From a bacterium (GTDB taxonomy: Bacteria; Verrucomicrobiota; Verrucomicrobiae; Opitutales; Opitutaceae), in contig JAJXYI010000159.1 of the NCBI GenBank assembly GCA_021780625.1, positions 1 through 15,409 of the forward strand: 15,409 nucleotides of DNA. The letters run 5' to 3'. The notes below the pieces were generated by a model, which was not told the origin of the DNA, ran no database searches, and was given only the letters and a program-made list of their open reading frames with translations. Position numbers and translations under genes: made by a program. Below, in pieces: positions 1 to 6,310 of this stretch; within the stretch, counting starts at the first letter, position 1; every line of letters starts with the position of its first letter.

Positions 1-397
1 CAGCGGCGAGTGCCAGCAACAGGTCTTCGTAGCGTTGGGCTGCTTCGCGGGTCGATGTCGCGAACAACGGAGCAAACGCGCGCAGGGTGCTGACGGTGCC
101 CTTGAACGACAGGCGTGTGGGAGACACATCATGTTGCCGTGCGGCTTCGAGCATCAACAATCGCACCAAGTTGTAGGCGATCGCCTGAAGGTGGATTTCC
201 TTCTCGATCATGGCTGGGGTGGTAGTGCGCAGGACATCAAGGCCGAGCACGGTCTTGATGTCGCGGAAGTTCAGCTCGACCTGCCAGCGAAGCCGGAACA
301 GCCCGGCGATAGCCGCGTCGGGATACTTCGCTTCGTCGAGAAGCGTGGTCACCACGGCGATGTGCTCGGTGCGGAACCCAGGCCGATCCTTAACGGG
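1..397 (-). pseudogene. IS4-type DDE transposase, C-terminal fragment, cut by left window edge
   Basis: The minus strand reads continuously from 397 to the left edge. It gives GFRTEHIAVVTTLLD, then LFRLRWQVELNFRDIK, then LEAARQHDVSPTRLSFKGT. The middle block fits the YREK signature of IS4-family transposases (Y-x2-R-x3-E-x6-K) with Phe in place of Tyr; the Glu, encoded at 276-274, would be the last acid of the DDE triad. LSFKGTxxxLRAFA is also usual near the C-terminus of these enzymes. An in-frame TGA at 400-398 ends the frame just before the VTTLLD block, and no start or N-terminal DD region lies upstream, so the 5' half of the gene is missing. I see no terminal inverted repeat at the break. 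The gene continues beyond position 1, so the state of its 3' end is unknown. Confidence 0.82.
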
Positions 398-522
398 TCA
401 AACCTTTATGTTTGTGGTCTCGAGCGGGCGCCGCAGCGGCGCTATTGAGACGCGTGGGTGATGTCGTTCGGGGAGGGTGAGGCTCCAATTGGTCGATTGC
501 CTGGGGGCGCCTGGCGCCGAAC
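398..522. other. short intergenic stretch with GC palindromes
   Basis: This stretch lies between the transposase fragment and the Arr fragment. It holds a 15-nt perfect palindrome at 428-442 (GCGCCGC, one A, GCGGCGC) and a GGCGCC-T-GGCGCC pair at 506-518. Neither has a T tract. No attC-like core sites (RYYYAAC/GTTRRRY) were seen next to the Arr fragment, although Arr genes often travel in integron cassettes. Confidence 0.4.
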
Positions 523-774
523 TCAGTCGTCGATGATCTGGGCGCCGCGCTCGTTCGCGCGCTGGGCGTTGTCCGTCGTGGTCTGGAGCACCTCGGGAGC
601 ATGGGCCTGCCGCTCCGTCACCTCGGCCACGATCCGGACCGGTTCGCGGGAACGATAGGACTTGGTTCGATTTTCCGGGTATTTCTTGTCGGTCAAATTC
701 GGGTCGTCCACGAACGGCCCGGTCGGTTCGACGAGGTAGATGCGCCCGGGGCCCTCACCAGTCACCAGTTTTCC
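523..774 (-). pseudogene. arr: rifampin ADP-ribosyltransferase (Arr), C-terminal fragment
   Basis: Arr enzymes inactivate rifampin by NAD-dependent ADP-ribosylation and are about 140 residues long. The minus-strand reading contains GEGPGRIYLVEPTGPF, DDPNLTDKKYPEN and SYRSREPVRIVAEV, closely matching the conserved C-terminal half of Arr as I remember it. It ends in a TGA at 525-523. Similarity starts at about 774. Upstream codons (up to a GTG at 822 preceded directly by TAG) do not resemble Arr, and I could not find the N-terminal HGT/YLTAT region in any frame up to about 900. The N-terminal catalytic His and Tyr of the family are therefore absent and only about 80 residues of the fold remain, so resistance is not expected. 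A small intact gene is unlikely but not excluded. Both this and the neighbouring transposase have lost their 5' ends. Confidence 0.75.
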
Positions 775-891
775 ACTACTGGACATGGATCGGCGCAGAA
801 TCAGTCCGCCCAAGGACAGCACCTACTGGTCCCATCCCAAAGCCCTCCCCTGGCGCAGGTCGGAGGTGTTCGAGCGATTCAGAAACCGCAA

Positions 892-1073
892 TTGAACCAC
901 AGAGGCACAGAGATATCCACCTTCGCCAAGGCTACGGCGGACAGGCAGAGGCTGAAATCCAAGCTAGGGGCGAAATCGGCGCTCACCTCGGAGGTGAAAG
1001 AGATTGGATACACGAATTCCGTCCAACTGCATTTCTCCGTGTCCTCGGTGTCTCTGTGGTTCAAATCCAACTG
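892..1073. repeat. long imperfect inverted repeat, NHRxTEDTEK-type element, copy 1
   Basis: The left arm begins TTGAACCACAGAGGCACAGA at 892. The right arm (1031-1067) reads, in reverse complement, GATTTGAACCACAGAGACAC followed by CGAGGACACGGAGAAAT. The arms would fold into a long hairpin. Translated, the arm gives NHRDTEDTEK or its reverse SVSSVSLWFK, which produces many spurious small hypothetical proteins in genomes. A second copy lies at 9341-9463. The centre of this copy carries a different repeat (920-943). No gene is seen from 775 to 1224. Confidence 0.8.
920..943. repeat. nested CTTCGCC/GGCTACGGCGG short repeat
   Basis: The sequence CCTTCGCCAAGGCTACGGCG followed by GACAGG lies inside the loop of the 892-1073 inverted repeat. 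A related form (CCTTCGCC, a short hairpin, then GGCTACGGC and AGGCAGG) occurs at 4249-4284, inside another inverted repeat. I recall this AKATADR-coding sequence as a dispersed repeat in several phyla, but no search was possible here. Confidence 0.6.
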
Positions 1074-1090
1074 CGTCATTTAGATTCAGT

Positions 1091-1122
1091 CTGTCGTCAC
1101 GACGGTTGGTCAGAGACGACAG
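1091..1122. terminator. hairpin downstream of the GH42 gene, possible terminator
   Basis: CTGTCGTC (1091-1098) pairs perfectly with GACGACAG (1115-1122) around a 16-nt loop. A smaller palindrome GTCGT-C-ACGAC (1093-1103) overlaps the left arm. It lies about 100 nt past the stop codon of the minus-strand GH42 gene. There is no U tract on either strand, so intrinsic termination is doubtful; an mRNA 3' stabiliser is equally possible. Confidence 0.3.
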
Positions 1123-1224
1123 CGCGCCGGAGCAGTCCAATTGCAGGACCCCAACCAGCGCGCACGTTTCGGCTTCCCTCTCGGGCGACCACACACATGA
1201 ACTCTTTGGATCGATTTGGCGCCG

Positions 1225-3273
1225 CTATTGAAGCAGCGCGACGCCAAAGCCCTCGAGGTCGAGGGTGCCCGAGTAGCTCTTGCCGGTGAGCACGTCCCGC
1301 TTCGTCCCGCTGATCGAAACCGTCGCGGGCGCGTCGTTGGTGTTTACATACATGGTGCGTCCGTCGACGGTCCGCGCGACCACGCCTTTGGGCGTCACGG
1401 GGCCGGGTTTGATGCCCAGCTTCGCATAGAGCGAACGGAACAGCGGTCCCATGAACGCCGATTGTGACGCCGTCGCCAGGTAAATGGCCTCGCCCTTGCC
1501 GAAGTGGTTGACGGTGATCGCGGGGCTCCTCTGCGGGGTGTTCTCGAAGGTCGCGATCGTCTTCGCGGTGGAGGGCTCGAGCACTTCGTAATAGGAGTCG
1601 GTGCCGGTCAGTTCCCGCCCGTCAAAGCTCACCTTGAGCGGCTGCGGCGAGCGATAGAAGGCGTCGGTGCGCAGTCCGAATACGTCGGTCAGCCGGCCCG
1701 GCAGCGGTGTCTCGAACCATTTGCCGGTGCCATCAACCTTCGCCGAATAGCCGGTCATGATCACCGTACCCCCGTTGGCGACATAGCGCCGGATGGCCTC
1801 GGCGGTCGGCTTGTCCATGATGTAGGCGCTGGGCAGCAGCACCAGCTTGTAATGGTCGAGCGAGTCGTGCGCCACGTCGATGACCGAGGTATCGATGTTG
1901 TCGGCGAACAGCGGCTCGAAGGCCGCGACCAACTGGCTGTCGTAGCCGGTGGTGAAATACTGATTCATCGTGTTCGGGCCGGGCGGCGGACTGGTGATCC
2001 AGGCCGTCTCGTAGGAATCGGCGATCGCCACCTGCGGCTGCCGGTCCCTCGGGAAGCCCATCGCCTTCAGCTTGGCGAATTCCCTGGCGATCCGGGCAAA
2101 CTCGTCGACTTTCCAGGATGGCCGGCCGTCGTGATTGACCAGGCCGAACAGCGATTGCTCCTCGCCGCCAATGTGCGAGTTGAACGTCCAGGCGAGAAAG
2201 GTCTGCGAATAATAGAGCAGGCCGAAATAGGCCCACATGCGCGACCGGCCCGGCGTGCCATAATAGCCGCCGCCGCCGGCGGTGAATTCGTTGAACCATA
2301 CCGGCGTCTGATGCCCGGCCTTGATCATCATCACGCCGAAGGCCGCGCTCAACGGATCGCCGGGATAAAAGCCCTCCGCGCCATAGGTCGAATATTGGTT
2401 CCAGGAACGAAGGTAGTTGAACCCTTTCGCACCGGCATCCGGCCACAGATTGGATACGGCAGGCAGATTCGGCGCATAGTGCTGGCGAACGGAATCAAGG
2501 TCTTTGAGGTCGGCGATCGTCACGTCGGACCAGAAGCGATGAAGATCGAGATTGCGCTCGTTCGGCCCCGGCCCGTTGCCGTAGGGCAGATAAACCTCGT
2601 CCCAACTATCGATCCGGCGCGACCAGCGCTGCGTCGCCCATGCCTTGTTGAGCGCGGCGATCGTCCCATAGCGCTGCTTGAGCCAGGTCACGAAGCGCTC
2701 GCGATCGCCCTCCGAATAGGACATCGGCGAGCTGCCAACCTCGTTGTCGTAGCCGATCGCGACGACCGCCGGATTGTGCGCATAACGCTGCAGCATCTTC
2801 ACCGCCAGTTGATGCACCAGGCGCCGGTAATTGGGATCGCTGATGTCGTCCCAATAGCGCGTCGCGGGATGGAGCCGCACGCCGTCCTGGTTGATGATAT
2901 CCACGCCGGGATAGTTCTTGTGCAGCCAGATCGGTGCCGGCAGCCCGGGGATGTCGAGGACGACCTTGATCCCCGCCGCGTGCATCTGCTCCAGCACCTT
3001 GTCGAACCAGCTGAAGGTGAACTTACCCTCTGCGGGCTCGAACGAATCCCACGACAGGTCGCCCATGCGGACCATGGTAAAGCCCGCCTTGTGCATGATC
3101 GCGATGTCCTGAGTGATCTGTGCCGGCGATCGATCGATCGGCTGATAGCAGGTGCCGACGAACAACTGCCCCTTCAGAGCACTCGGTTCGCCCGCCGGCT
3201 GTGCCACCGCAGGGACCGACAGTGCGACCAGCACCAACGCCGCGAGGCCGGCAAGTCGTCGTCCCAGTCGCAT
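1225..3273 (-). CDS. secreted GH42-type beta-galactosidase
   Basis: This 682-residue glycosidase is expected to release terminal beta-galactosyl residues outside the cytoplasm. It opens with a signal peptide (MRLGRRLAGLAALVLVALSV, cleavage near AVAQ at 22-25). The TIM barrel (about 38-400) begins LFVGTCYQPIDRSP and carries MVRMGDLSWDSFEPAEGKF, typical of GH42. IGYDNEV supplies the predicted acid/base Glu178, and PVWFNEF supplies the nucleophile Glu329. Residues about 410-620 match the GH42 middle (trimerisation) domain, with LVLLPSAYIMDKPTAEAIRR and YVANGGTVIMTGY; a short beta domain ends the protein. The frame stays open upstream to an ATG at 3420, but 3273 is preferred: it gives a signal peptide at the N-terminus and has GGAGG 10 nt upstream. 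GH42 members are often cytoplasmic, so export is notable. The gene stands alone with no transporter or sugar regulator beside it. Substrate is inferred from family only. Confidence 0.88.
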   Translation of the reverse strand: MRLGRRLAGLAALVLVALSVPAVAQPAGEPSALKGQLFVGTCYQPIDRSPAQITQDIAIMHKAGFTMVRMGDLSWDSFEPAEGKFTFSWFDKVLEQMHAAGIKVVLDIPGLPAPIWLHKNYPGVDIINQDGVRLHPATRYWDDISDPNYRRLVHQLAVKMLQRYAHNPAVVAIGYDNEVGSSPMSYSEGDRERFVTWLKQRYGTIAALNKAWATQRWSRRIDSWDEVYLPYGNGPGPNERNLDLHRFWSDVTIADLKDLDSVRQHYAPNLPAVSNLWPDAGAKGFNYLRSWNQYSTYGAEGFYPGDPLSAAFGVMMIKAGHQTPVWFNEFTAGGGGYYGTPGRSRMWAYFGLLYYSQTFLAWTFNSHIGGEEQSLFGLVNHDGRPSWKVDEFARIAREFAKLKAMGFPRDRQPQVAIADSYETAWITSPPPGPNTMNQYFTTGYDSQLVAAFEPLFADNIDTSVIDVAHDSLDHYKLVLLPSAYIMDKPTAEAIRRYVANGGTVIMTGYSAKVDGTGKWFETPLPGRLTDVFGLRTDAFYRSPQPLKVSFDGRELTGTDSYYEVLEPSTAKTIATFENTPQRSPAITVNHFGKGEAIYLATASQSAFMGPLFRSLYAKLGIKPGPVTPKGVVARTVDGRTMYVNTNDAPATVSISGTKRDVLTGKSYSGTLDLEGFGVALLQ

Positions 3274-3588
3274 CGCCTGACCGCCTCCGAACACCGGAGC
3301 GTTCGGGACGGGCCAAGCGCCGGATCGCTTTGGCAGCCGGTCTGAGACCTCGGCTGCCGAGTGCGTTGACGGCGCCGTGACGAAGGAGGCCTCTGGAAGT
3401 TCGCGTGTGATGAGGTTCATCGGTCCTTTGAAATTAGCTGTGTGTTGTCGCGAACGCGCTCGATCACGGAGTGTTTCCCAGCGTTAGCGGGGCGATGGCG
3501 GCGGGGGCACGACGCTTGGTCAAAAGGCCACCAAAAACCAGAATCAACGGTCGCCCACAACCCGCTATTAGGATGAGCAGCCGTCATA

Positions 3589-3616
3589 CTTTAGGCCGAG
3601 CCGAAGGGGGCTAAAG
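3589..3616. repeat. CTTTAG/CTAAAG hairpin
   Basis: CTTTAG (3589-3594) pairs with CTAAAG (3611-3616). One mismatch inside allows a further CC/GG pairing (3596-3597 with 3608-3609). It resembles a small dispersed palindromic repeat more than a terminator, since it is far from any gene end. Confidence 0.35.
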
Positions 3617-3709
3617 CTTAAGGGAGTGTTGCCCAAGGCCGTGGAGGTCGGCTGGCAGCGTGTGCGGGGCGGTGAAGTGTCGGATGTCGGAGGGTGGAGG
3701 GCAGGGGGC

Positions 3710-3742
3710 AGGAGCTAGAATTTAGGAGTTAGGAGCTAGGAG
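3710..3742. repeat. short tandem repeat of AGGAGCTAG/AGGAGTT words
   Basis: The words AGGAGCTAG (3710-3718), AGGAGTT (3724-3730), AGGAGCTAG (3731-3739) and AGG follow one another with slight variation. This is a low-complexity tandem block next to the first member of the TTCGAC-CTCAGG repeat. Confidence 0.6.
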
Positions 3743-3758
3743 GCCTCAGCCTGTGGAG

Positions 3759-3782
3759 CCCTTCGACTACGCTCAGGACGGG
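3759..3782. repeat. CCCTTCGAC-GCTCAGG-CGGG element, diverged member
   Basis: CCCTTCGACTACGCTCAGGA followed by CGGG has the same order of words (CCC, TTCGAC, CTCAGG, CGGG) as the two 29-nt elements at 4009-4037 and 4367-4395. It has short complementary ends (CCC/GGG). It is not visibly inside an 18-bp palindrome, but an imperfect one (3784-3801) follows immediately. Confidence 0.6.
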
Positions 3783-3783
3783 T

Positions 3784-3801
3784 GCGGAGTCTCGGCTCCG
3801 T
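3784..3801. repeat. imperfect 8-2-8 palindrome
   Basis: GCGGAGTC-TC-GGCTCCGT is a degraded copy of the perfect palindrome at 4101-4118 (GCGGAGCC-GA-GGCTCCGC). Confidence 0.5.
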
Positions 3802-3913
3802 CCCGCACATGCGGGAACGGGTGGGCTCGACCGCCCGCTTCCGAGTGACGAACCACCTCGGAGCGATGGGTTCACGGTGTCCGTGCGGCACGGCCGGCGC
3901 CAGCGCAGGAAGG

Positions 3914-3956
3914 CGCGAGTCGAGACTCGCGTCCGAAAGCGGAACCCAGGTTCCGC
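3914..3956. repeat. paired-palindrome repeat unit 1 (intact)
   Basis: Two perfect 18-nt palindromes are joined by the 7-nt spacer TCCGAAA (3932-3938). The first is CGCGAGTC-GA-GACTCGCG (3914-3931). The second is GCGGAACC-CA-GGTTCCGC (3939-3956), followed by ACTC. Both have 8-nt arms and a 2-nt centre. This is the uninterrupted form against which units 2 and 3 can be compared. Confidence 0.75.
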
Positions 3957-3977
3957 ACTCCAAAAAAAGGATCAGAC

Positions 3978-4045
3978 GACTCGGCGTTCCGAGTCCGAAA
4001 GCGCAACCACCCGTTCGACAGGCTCAGGGCCCTCGGGGGTTCCGC
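3978..4045. repeat. paired-palindrome repeat unit 2, second palindrome split by a 29-nt element
   Basis: The first palindrome is GACTCGG-CGTT-CCGAGTC (3978-3995). After CGAAA, the second has arms GCGCAACC (4001-4008) and GGTTCCGC (4038-4045), with one mismatch. The 2-nt centre is replaced by a 29-nt sequence (4009-4037) that starts ACCCGTTCGACAGGCTCAGG and ends in CGGG. ACTC follows, as in unit 1. Confidence 0.7.
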
Positions 4046-4100
4046 ACTCAAAGGGAAGAAGCGAGGAGCGGGAATCGAGAATGATTTCAGCGTTTTGCGT

Positions 4101-4118
4101 GCGGAGCCGAGGCTCCGC
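4101..4118. repeat. solitary 18-nt palindrome
   Basis: GCGGAGCC-GA-GGCTCCGC is perfect, with the same 8-2-8 architecture and GA centre as the first palindrome of units 1 and 3. It stands alone, preceded by TTTTGCGT. Confidence 0.7.
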
Positions 4119-4126
4119 ATTGGTAG

Positions 4127-4162
4127 GGCGGATTATCCCTACCTAGGTATCCCTAATCTGCC
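4127..4162. repeat. GGCGGATTA/TAATCTGCC inverted repeat
   Basis: GGCGGATTA (4127-4135) pairs with TAATCTGCC (4154-4162) with one G-T wobble. A perfect TACCTAGGTA palindrome (4140-4149) lies in the loop. It directly follows the 4101-4118 palindrome. Confidence 0.5.
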
Positions 4163-4231
4163 GTGCCCTCGGACCGCGACGGGACCGGGGTTCTCGCCCA
4201 CTGGATTCATGTCTACGCAAGAGGTGTGCCC

Positions 4232-4292
4232 GGCGGGTTAGGGACCAGCCTTCGCCCGCTTTGCGGGGCTACGGCTAGGCAGGCAACCCGCC
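4232..4292. repeat. GGCGGGTT/AACCCGCC inverted repeat with nested element
   Basis: The 8-nt arms GGCGGGTT (4232-4239) and AACCCGCC (4285-4292) enclose a second element, CCTTCGCC...GGCTACGGC...AGGCAGG. That inner element contains its own CCCGC-TTT-GCGGG hairpin (4255-4267). The inner words match the nested repeat at 920-943. The order of GTTAGGG and CAACCCG is the opposite of an integron attC site, so attC was rejected. Confidence 0.6.
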
Positions 4293-4333
4293 CTACCGAG
4301 CGGCGGCGGTCGCGGTGCGGTGCGTCTGGAGGG

Positions 4334-4403
4334 CGCGAGTCGAGACTCGCGTACGAAAACGGAATCACCCGTTCGACTGGCTCAGGGCCTCCGGGGATTC
4401 CGC
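4334..4403. repeat. paired-palindrome repeat unit 3, second palindrome split by a 29-nt element
   Basis: The first palindrome, CGCGAGTC-GA-GACTCGCG (4334-4351), is identical to that of unit 1. The spacer is TACGAAA (4352-4358). The second palindrome has arms ACGGAATC (4359-4366) and GATTCCGC (4396-4403), with one terminal mismatch. They are separated by exactly 29 nt (4367-4395) that start ACCCGTTCGACTGGCTCAGG and end in CGGG. The arms differ from those of unit 2 but stay complementary to each other. Confidence 0.72.
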
Positions 4404-4470
4404 ACTCAATGGGAAGAGACGGCGGAGCGGCCGGCTCGGAGATCCGGCCCTCCCACGAAACATCGCGCGG

Positions 4471-6252
4471 CTAGTGGGTGGCGGCAGGCTTGGCTTCCTG
4501 GGCGGGGATGAATTCCGTCTGCACGGCCTTCGCCAGGATGTCGGGAGGGAGCAGGCCCTGGTCGATCACGAAATCGTTGAAGGACTGCAGGTGGAATTTT
4601 TCGCCGAGCGCGATCTGGGTCGCGGCCTTCAGCTGCATGAGCCGGGTGAATCCATAAAAATAGGACGTGGCCTGCGCGGGGGACCGGAAGGTGAAGCGAT
4701 CGAGTTCCTCGCGCGTGAAGGCCTCGGAGAGGCAGACGTCGTGGACAAGGATGGCGTGCGCCTGCTCGCGGGGCATGAGGCCGAGGTTGAGCATCGGGTC
4801 GCAGATCGCACGCGCGGCGCGGAGCAGGCGGTACTGGAGCACGATGAGCTGAGCGTCGATCGGCTCGTAGGGTTTCATCATGGTCTCGCAGTAGAGCGCC
4901 CAGCCCTCGACGTTGACGCTGTTGAAGGCGAAGATCGCGCGGGCGTACGACACGCCGCGCTCGACCATGCGGTCGAACTGCAGCTCGTGTCCGGGCCGGC
5001 CTTCGTGGGCGGTGAGAGTCCAGGCGGCGGCCGGGAACGTGAAGTCGTCGTAGGTCTCGCTGTGGCCGCCGTGGGTGGGCGGGTTGCCGAGCGTGAGGAC
5101 AAAGGTGCCGCGCTCGCCGTGGTTGTCGATGAGCGGCGGGGGTTGCATGTGCGGGGCGGGCTCCGCGGCGGATTCCGCCTCGGAGGCGACGCGCATCGCC
5201 ATCGGGCGGTCGGGCATCGTGACGAGGTGCTTTTCCCGGATGATCTGCTCGATGCGCGGGATGACGACGTTTCGGTAGTACGGCTCGACGGCGGCGCCGG
5301 TGAGCTGGTCCTGTTTGAGCCGGTGGATCACGGACCGGTAGTCGGTCTGTTTCCAGCCGTGCTCCTTCGCGACGAGCGGCGCCAGGCTCTGCATCTCGGA
5401 CTGGACCTCGGCGTATTCGAGCTCGGCCTCATGGATCAGCTGTTCGGGCGTGATATCGACTCCCATGCGGCGCAGGTCGAACGCGTAGAGCTCGTGCGGG
5501 AGCCGGAAATCGGTGCGGCAGCGCGGCAGCAGAGTCTTGCGGACCCAGGCATCGTGGGCCGCGAATTGTTGTTTGAGGGCCGCGAGCGCCTCGTCCGCGC
5601 CGGCAATGTGGTTGACGGCAAAGAGCTGCGCGAGCCCCTGCTCGAATCGAGGGGTATTGGATAGGTCCTGCTCCACCTCGGTGCGGAAGGGGCCGAGAAG
5701 CTTGGGGTTGGAGAGCCTGGCCTCGATCTGGGATTCGACGAGCGTGGTGAACGGCTGGGTGCCCGGGACCAGGCCCGCGTAGCGGCGGAGGCGCTCCAGG
5801 GCGGCGGCGTGCCGGGCGGGTGCGGCCTCAGGGCTGAGCAGCATGAATTCGCACTGGAAGACCAGCTTGGGGACCGCGGTGTAGGGAAGCAGGTAACGCT
5901 CATCGAGGTTGATCCGCTCAATCCGCCGGCCCGCCTCGTCGATCATGATTTCGAGGTCCTGGCGCACGCGCGGGTCGGACTCGGCGGCGAGGTCGCGGCG
6001 GAGCGTCGCCCGGGCGGTCTCCAGCGCCTCGCATCGGCGCCGATTGACGCCGGGGGACAGGTCGGAGACGTAGGGATCGTAGCGGGTGAGTCCATACGCC
6101 GAGGCCTCCTCGGGGCGGTATTTCGCCATGGCATCGAGCAGCACCATGGCGTCGCGGTTACTGGTTTCGACCCAGGCGGGGGCGGCGCGGAGCGCGGGGA
6201 GCGAGGACAGGAGGGCCAACACGAGGCACGGGACGGCGGTCGGGATCTTCAT
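4471..6252 (-). CDS. secreted DUF885 protein, putative zinc metallopeptidase
   Basis: This 593-residue protein belongs to the DUF885 family, whose members are usually close to 600 residues, so it looks full length. It starts with a signal peptide (MKIPTAVPCLVLALLSSLPA, then LRAAPA), suggesting a periplasmic or outer-surface location. The hallmark is TAHEGRPGHELQ (414-425): His416, Glu417 and His422 correspond to the family HExxPGHxxQ motif. It is followed by VEGWALYCE (448-456), in which Glu449 is the likely third metal ligand. This arrangement resembles zinc-dependent gluzincin peptidases, so peptide hydrolysis is the best guess; the substrate is unknown. The frame is open upstream to 6495, but those codons overlap the NERD gene and its trailer. 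The start at 6252 is chosen for the signal peptide, as no good ribosome binding site is visible. It lies 145 nt downstream of the NERD gene on the same strand and could be co-transcribed or have its own promoter. Confidence 0.87.
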   Translation of the reverse strand: MKIPTAVPCLVLALLSSLPALRAAPAWVETSNRDAMVLLDAMAKYRPEEASAYGLTRYDPYVSDLSPGVNRRRCEALETARATLRRDLAAESDPRVRQDLEIMIDEAGRRIERINLDERYLLPYTAVPKLVFQCEFMLLSPEAAPARHAAALERLRRYAGLVPGTQPFTTLVESQIEARLSNPKLLGPFRTEVEQDLSNTPRFEQGLAQLFAVNHIAGADEALAALKQQFAAHDAWVRKTLLPRCRTDFRLPHELYAFDLRRMGVDITPEQLIHEAELEYAEVQSEMQSLAPLVAKEHGWKQTDYRSVIHRLKQDQLTGAAVEPYYRNVVIPRIEQIIREKHLVTMPDRPMAMRVASEAESAAEPAPHMQPPPLIDNHGERGTFVLTLGNPPTHGGHSETYDDFTFPAAAWTLTAHEGRPGHELQFDRMVERGVSYARAIFAFNSVNVEGWALYCETMMKPYEPIDAQLIVLQYRLLRAARAICDPMLNLGLMPREQAHAILVHDVCLSEAFTREELDRFTFRSPAQATSYFYGFTRLMQLKAATQIALGEKFHLQSFNDFVIDQGLLPPDILAKAVQTEFIPAQEAKPAATH

Positions 6253-6288
6253 GGGATGAGGGGTGAGGCGGCTGGGGTCGCGCATCCG

Positions 6289-6302
6289 GTCCGGGGCCGG
6301 AC
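6289..6302. repeat. small perfect hairpin in the NERD-DUF885 gap
   Basis: GTCCGG-GG-CCGGAC is a perfect 6-2-6 palindrome about 36 nt upstream of the chosen DUF885 start on the minus strand. It lacks a T tract and would lie in the leader of the DUF885 mRNA. Confidence 0.35.
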
Positions 6303-6310
6303 AGGCGGGG

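Larger units (their letters stand above)
3274..4470. other. 1.2-kb gene-free region rich in palindromic repeats
   Basis: No reading frame here looks like a protein: the frames present are short and overlapping, and are made of repeat translations such as RVETRVRKRN and FDWLRASG. The GH42 upstream frame (3274-3420) is probably its leader and promoter region, though I could not pick a convincing promoter. From about 3589 onward the region is a mosaic of short palindromes and tandem words, listed separately. The segments 3421-3588, 3617-3709 and 4163-4231 contain nothing I can name. Confidence 0.75.

Noticed and set aside
785..895. 36-codon ORF reading MDRRRISPPKDSTYWSHPKA and ending inside the repeat
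   Set aside because: Its composition is plausible for a gene remnant (Trp, Tyr, Arg), but there is no recognisable family and no ribosome binding site.
1504..3345. Long plus-strand open frame across the GH42 gene
   Set aside because: It is antisense to a clear GH42 coding sequence and its translation (Arg/Gly/Val/His-rich) matches nothing; it is a GC-driven shadow. The same applies to long plus frames at 4315-5664 and 10254-11933 and the minus frame at 7432-9375.
4142..4152. CCTAGGTATCC shared with 6498-6508
   Set aside because: An 11-nt match is expected several times by chance in 15 kb, and the second copy lies in the coding sequence of the NERD gene.
4232..4292. Possible integron attC site
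   Set aside because: GTTAGGG comes first and CAACCCG last, which is the reverse of the attC order, and no integrase is present.
3910..4410. CRISPR-like spaced repeats
   Set aside because: The repeats are unevenly spaced, their inserts are near-identical rather than unique, and there are no cas genes.
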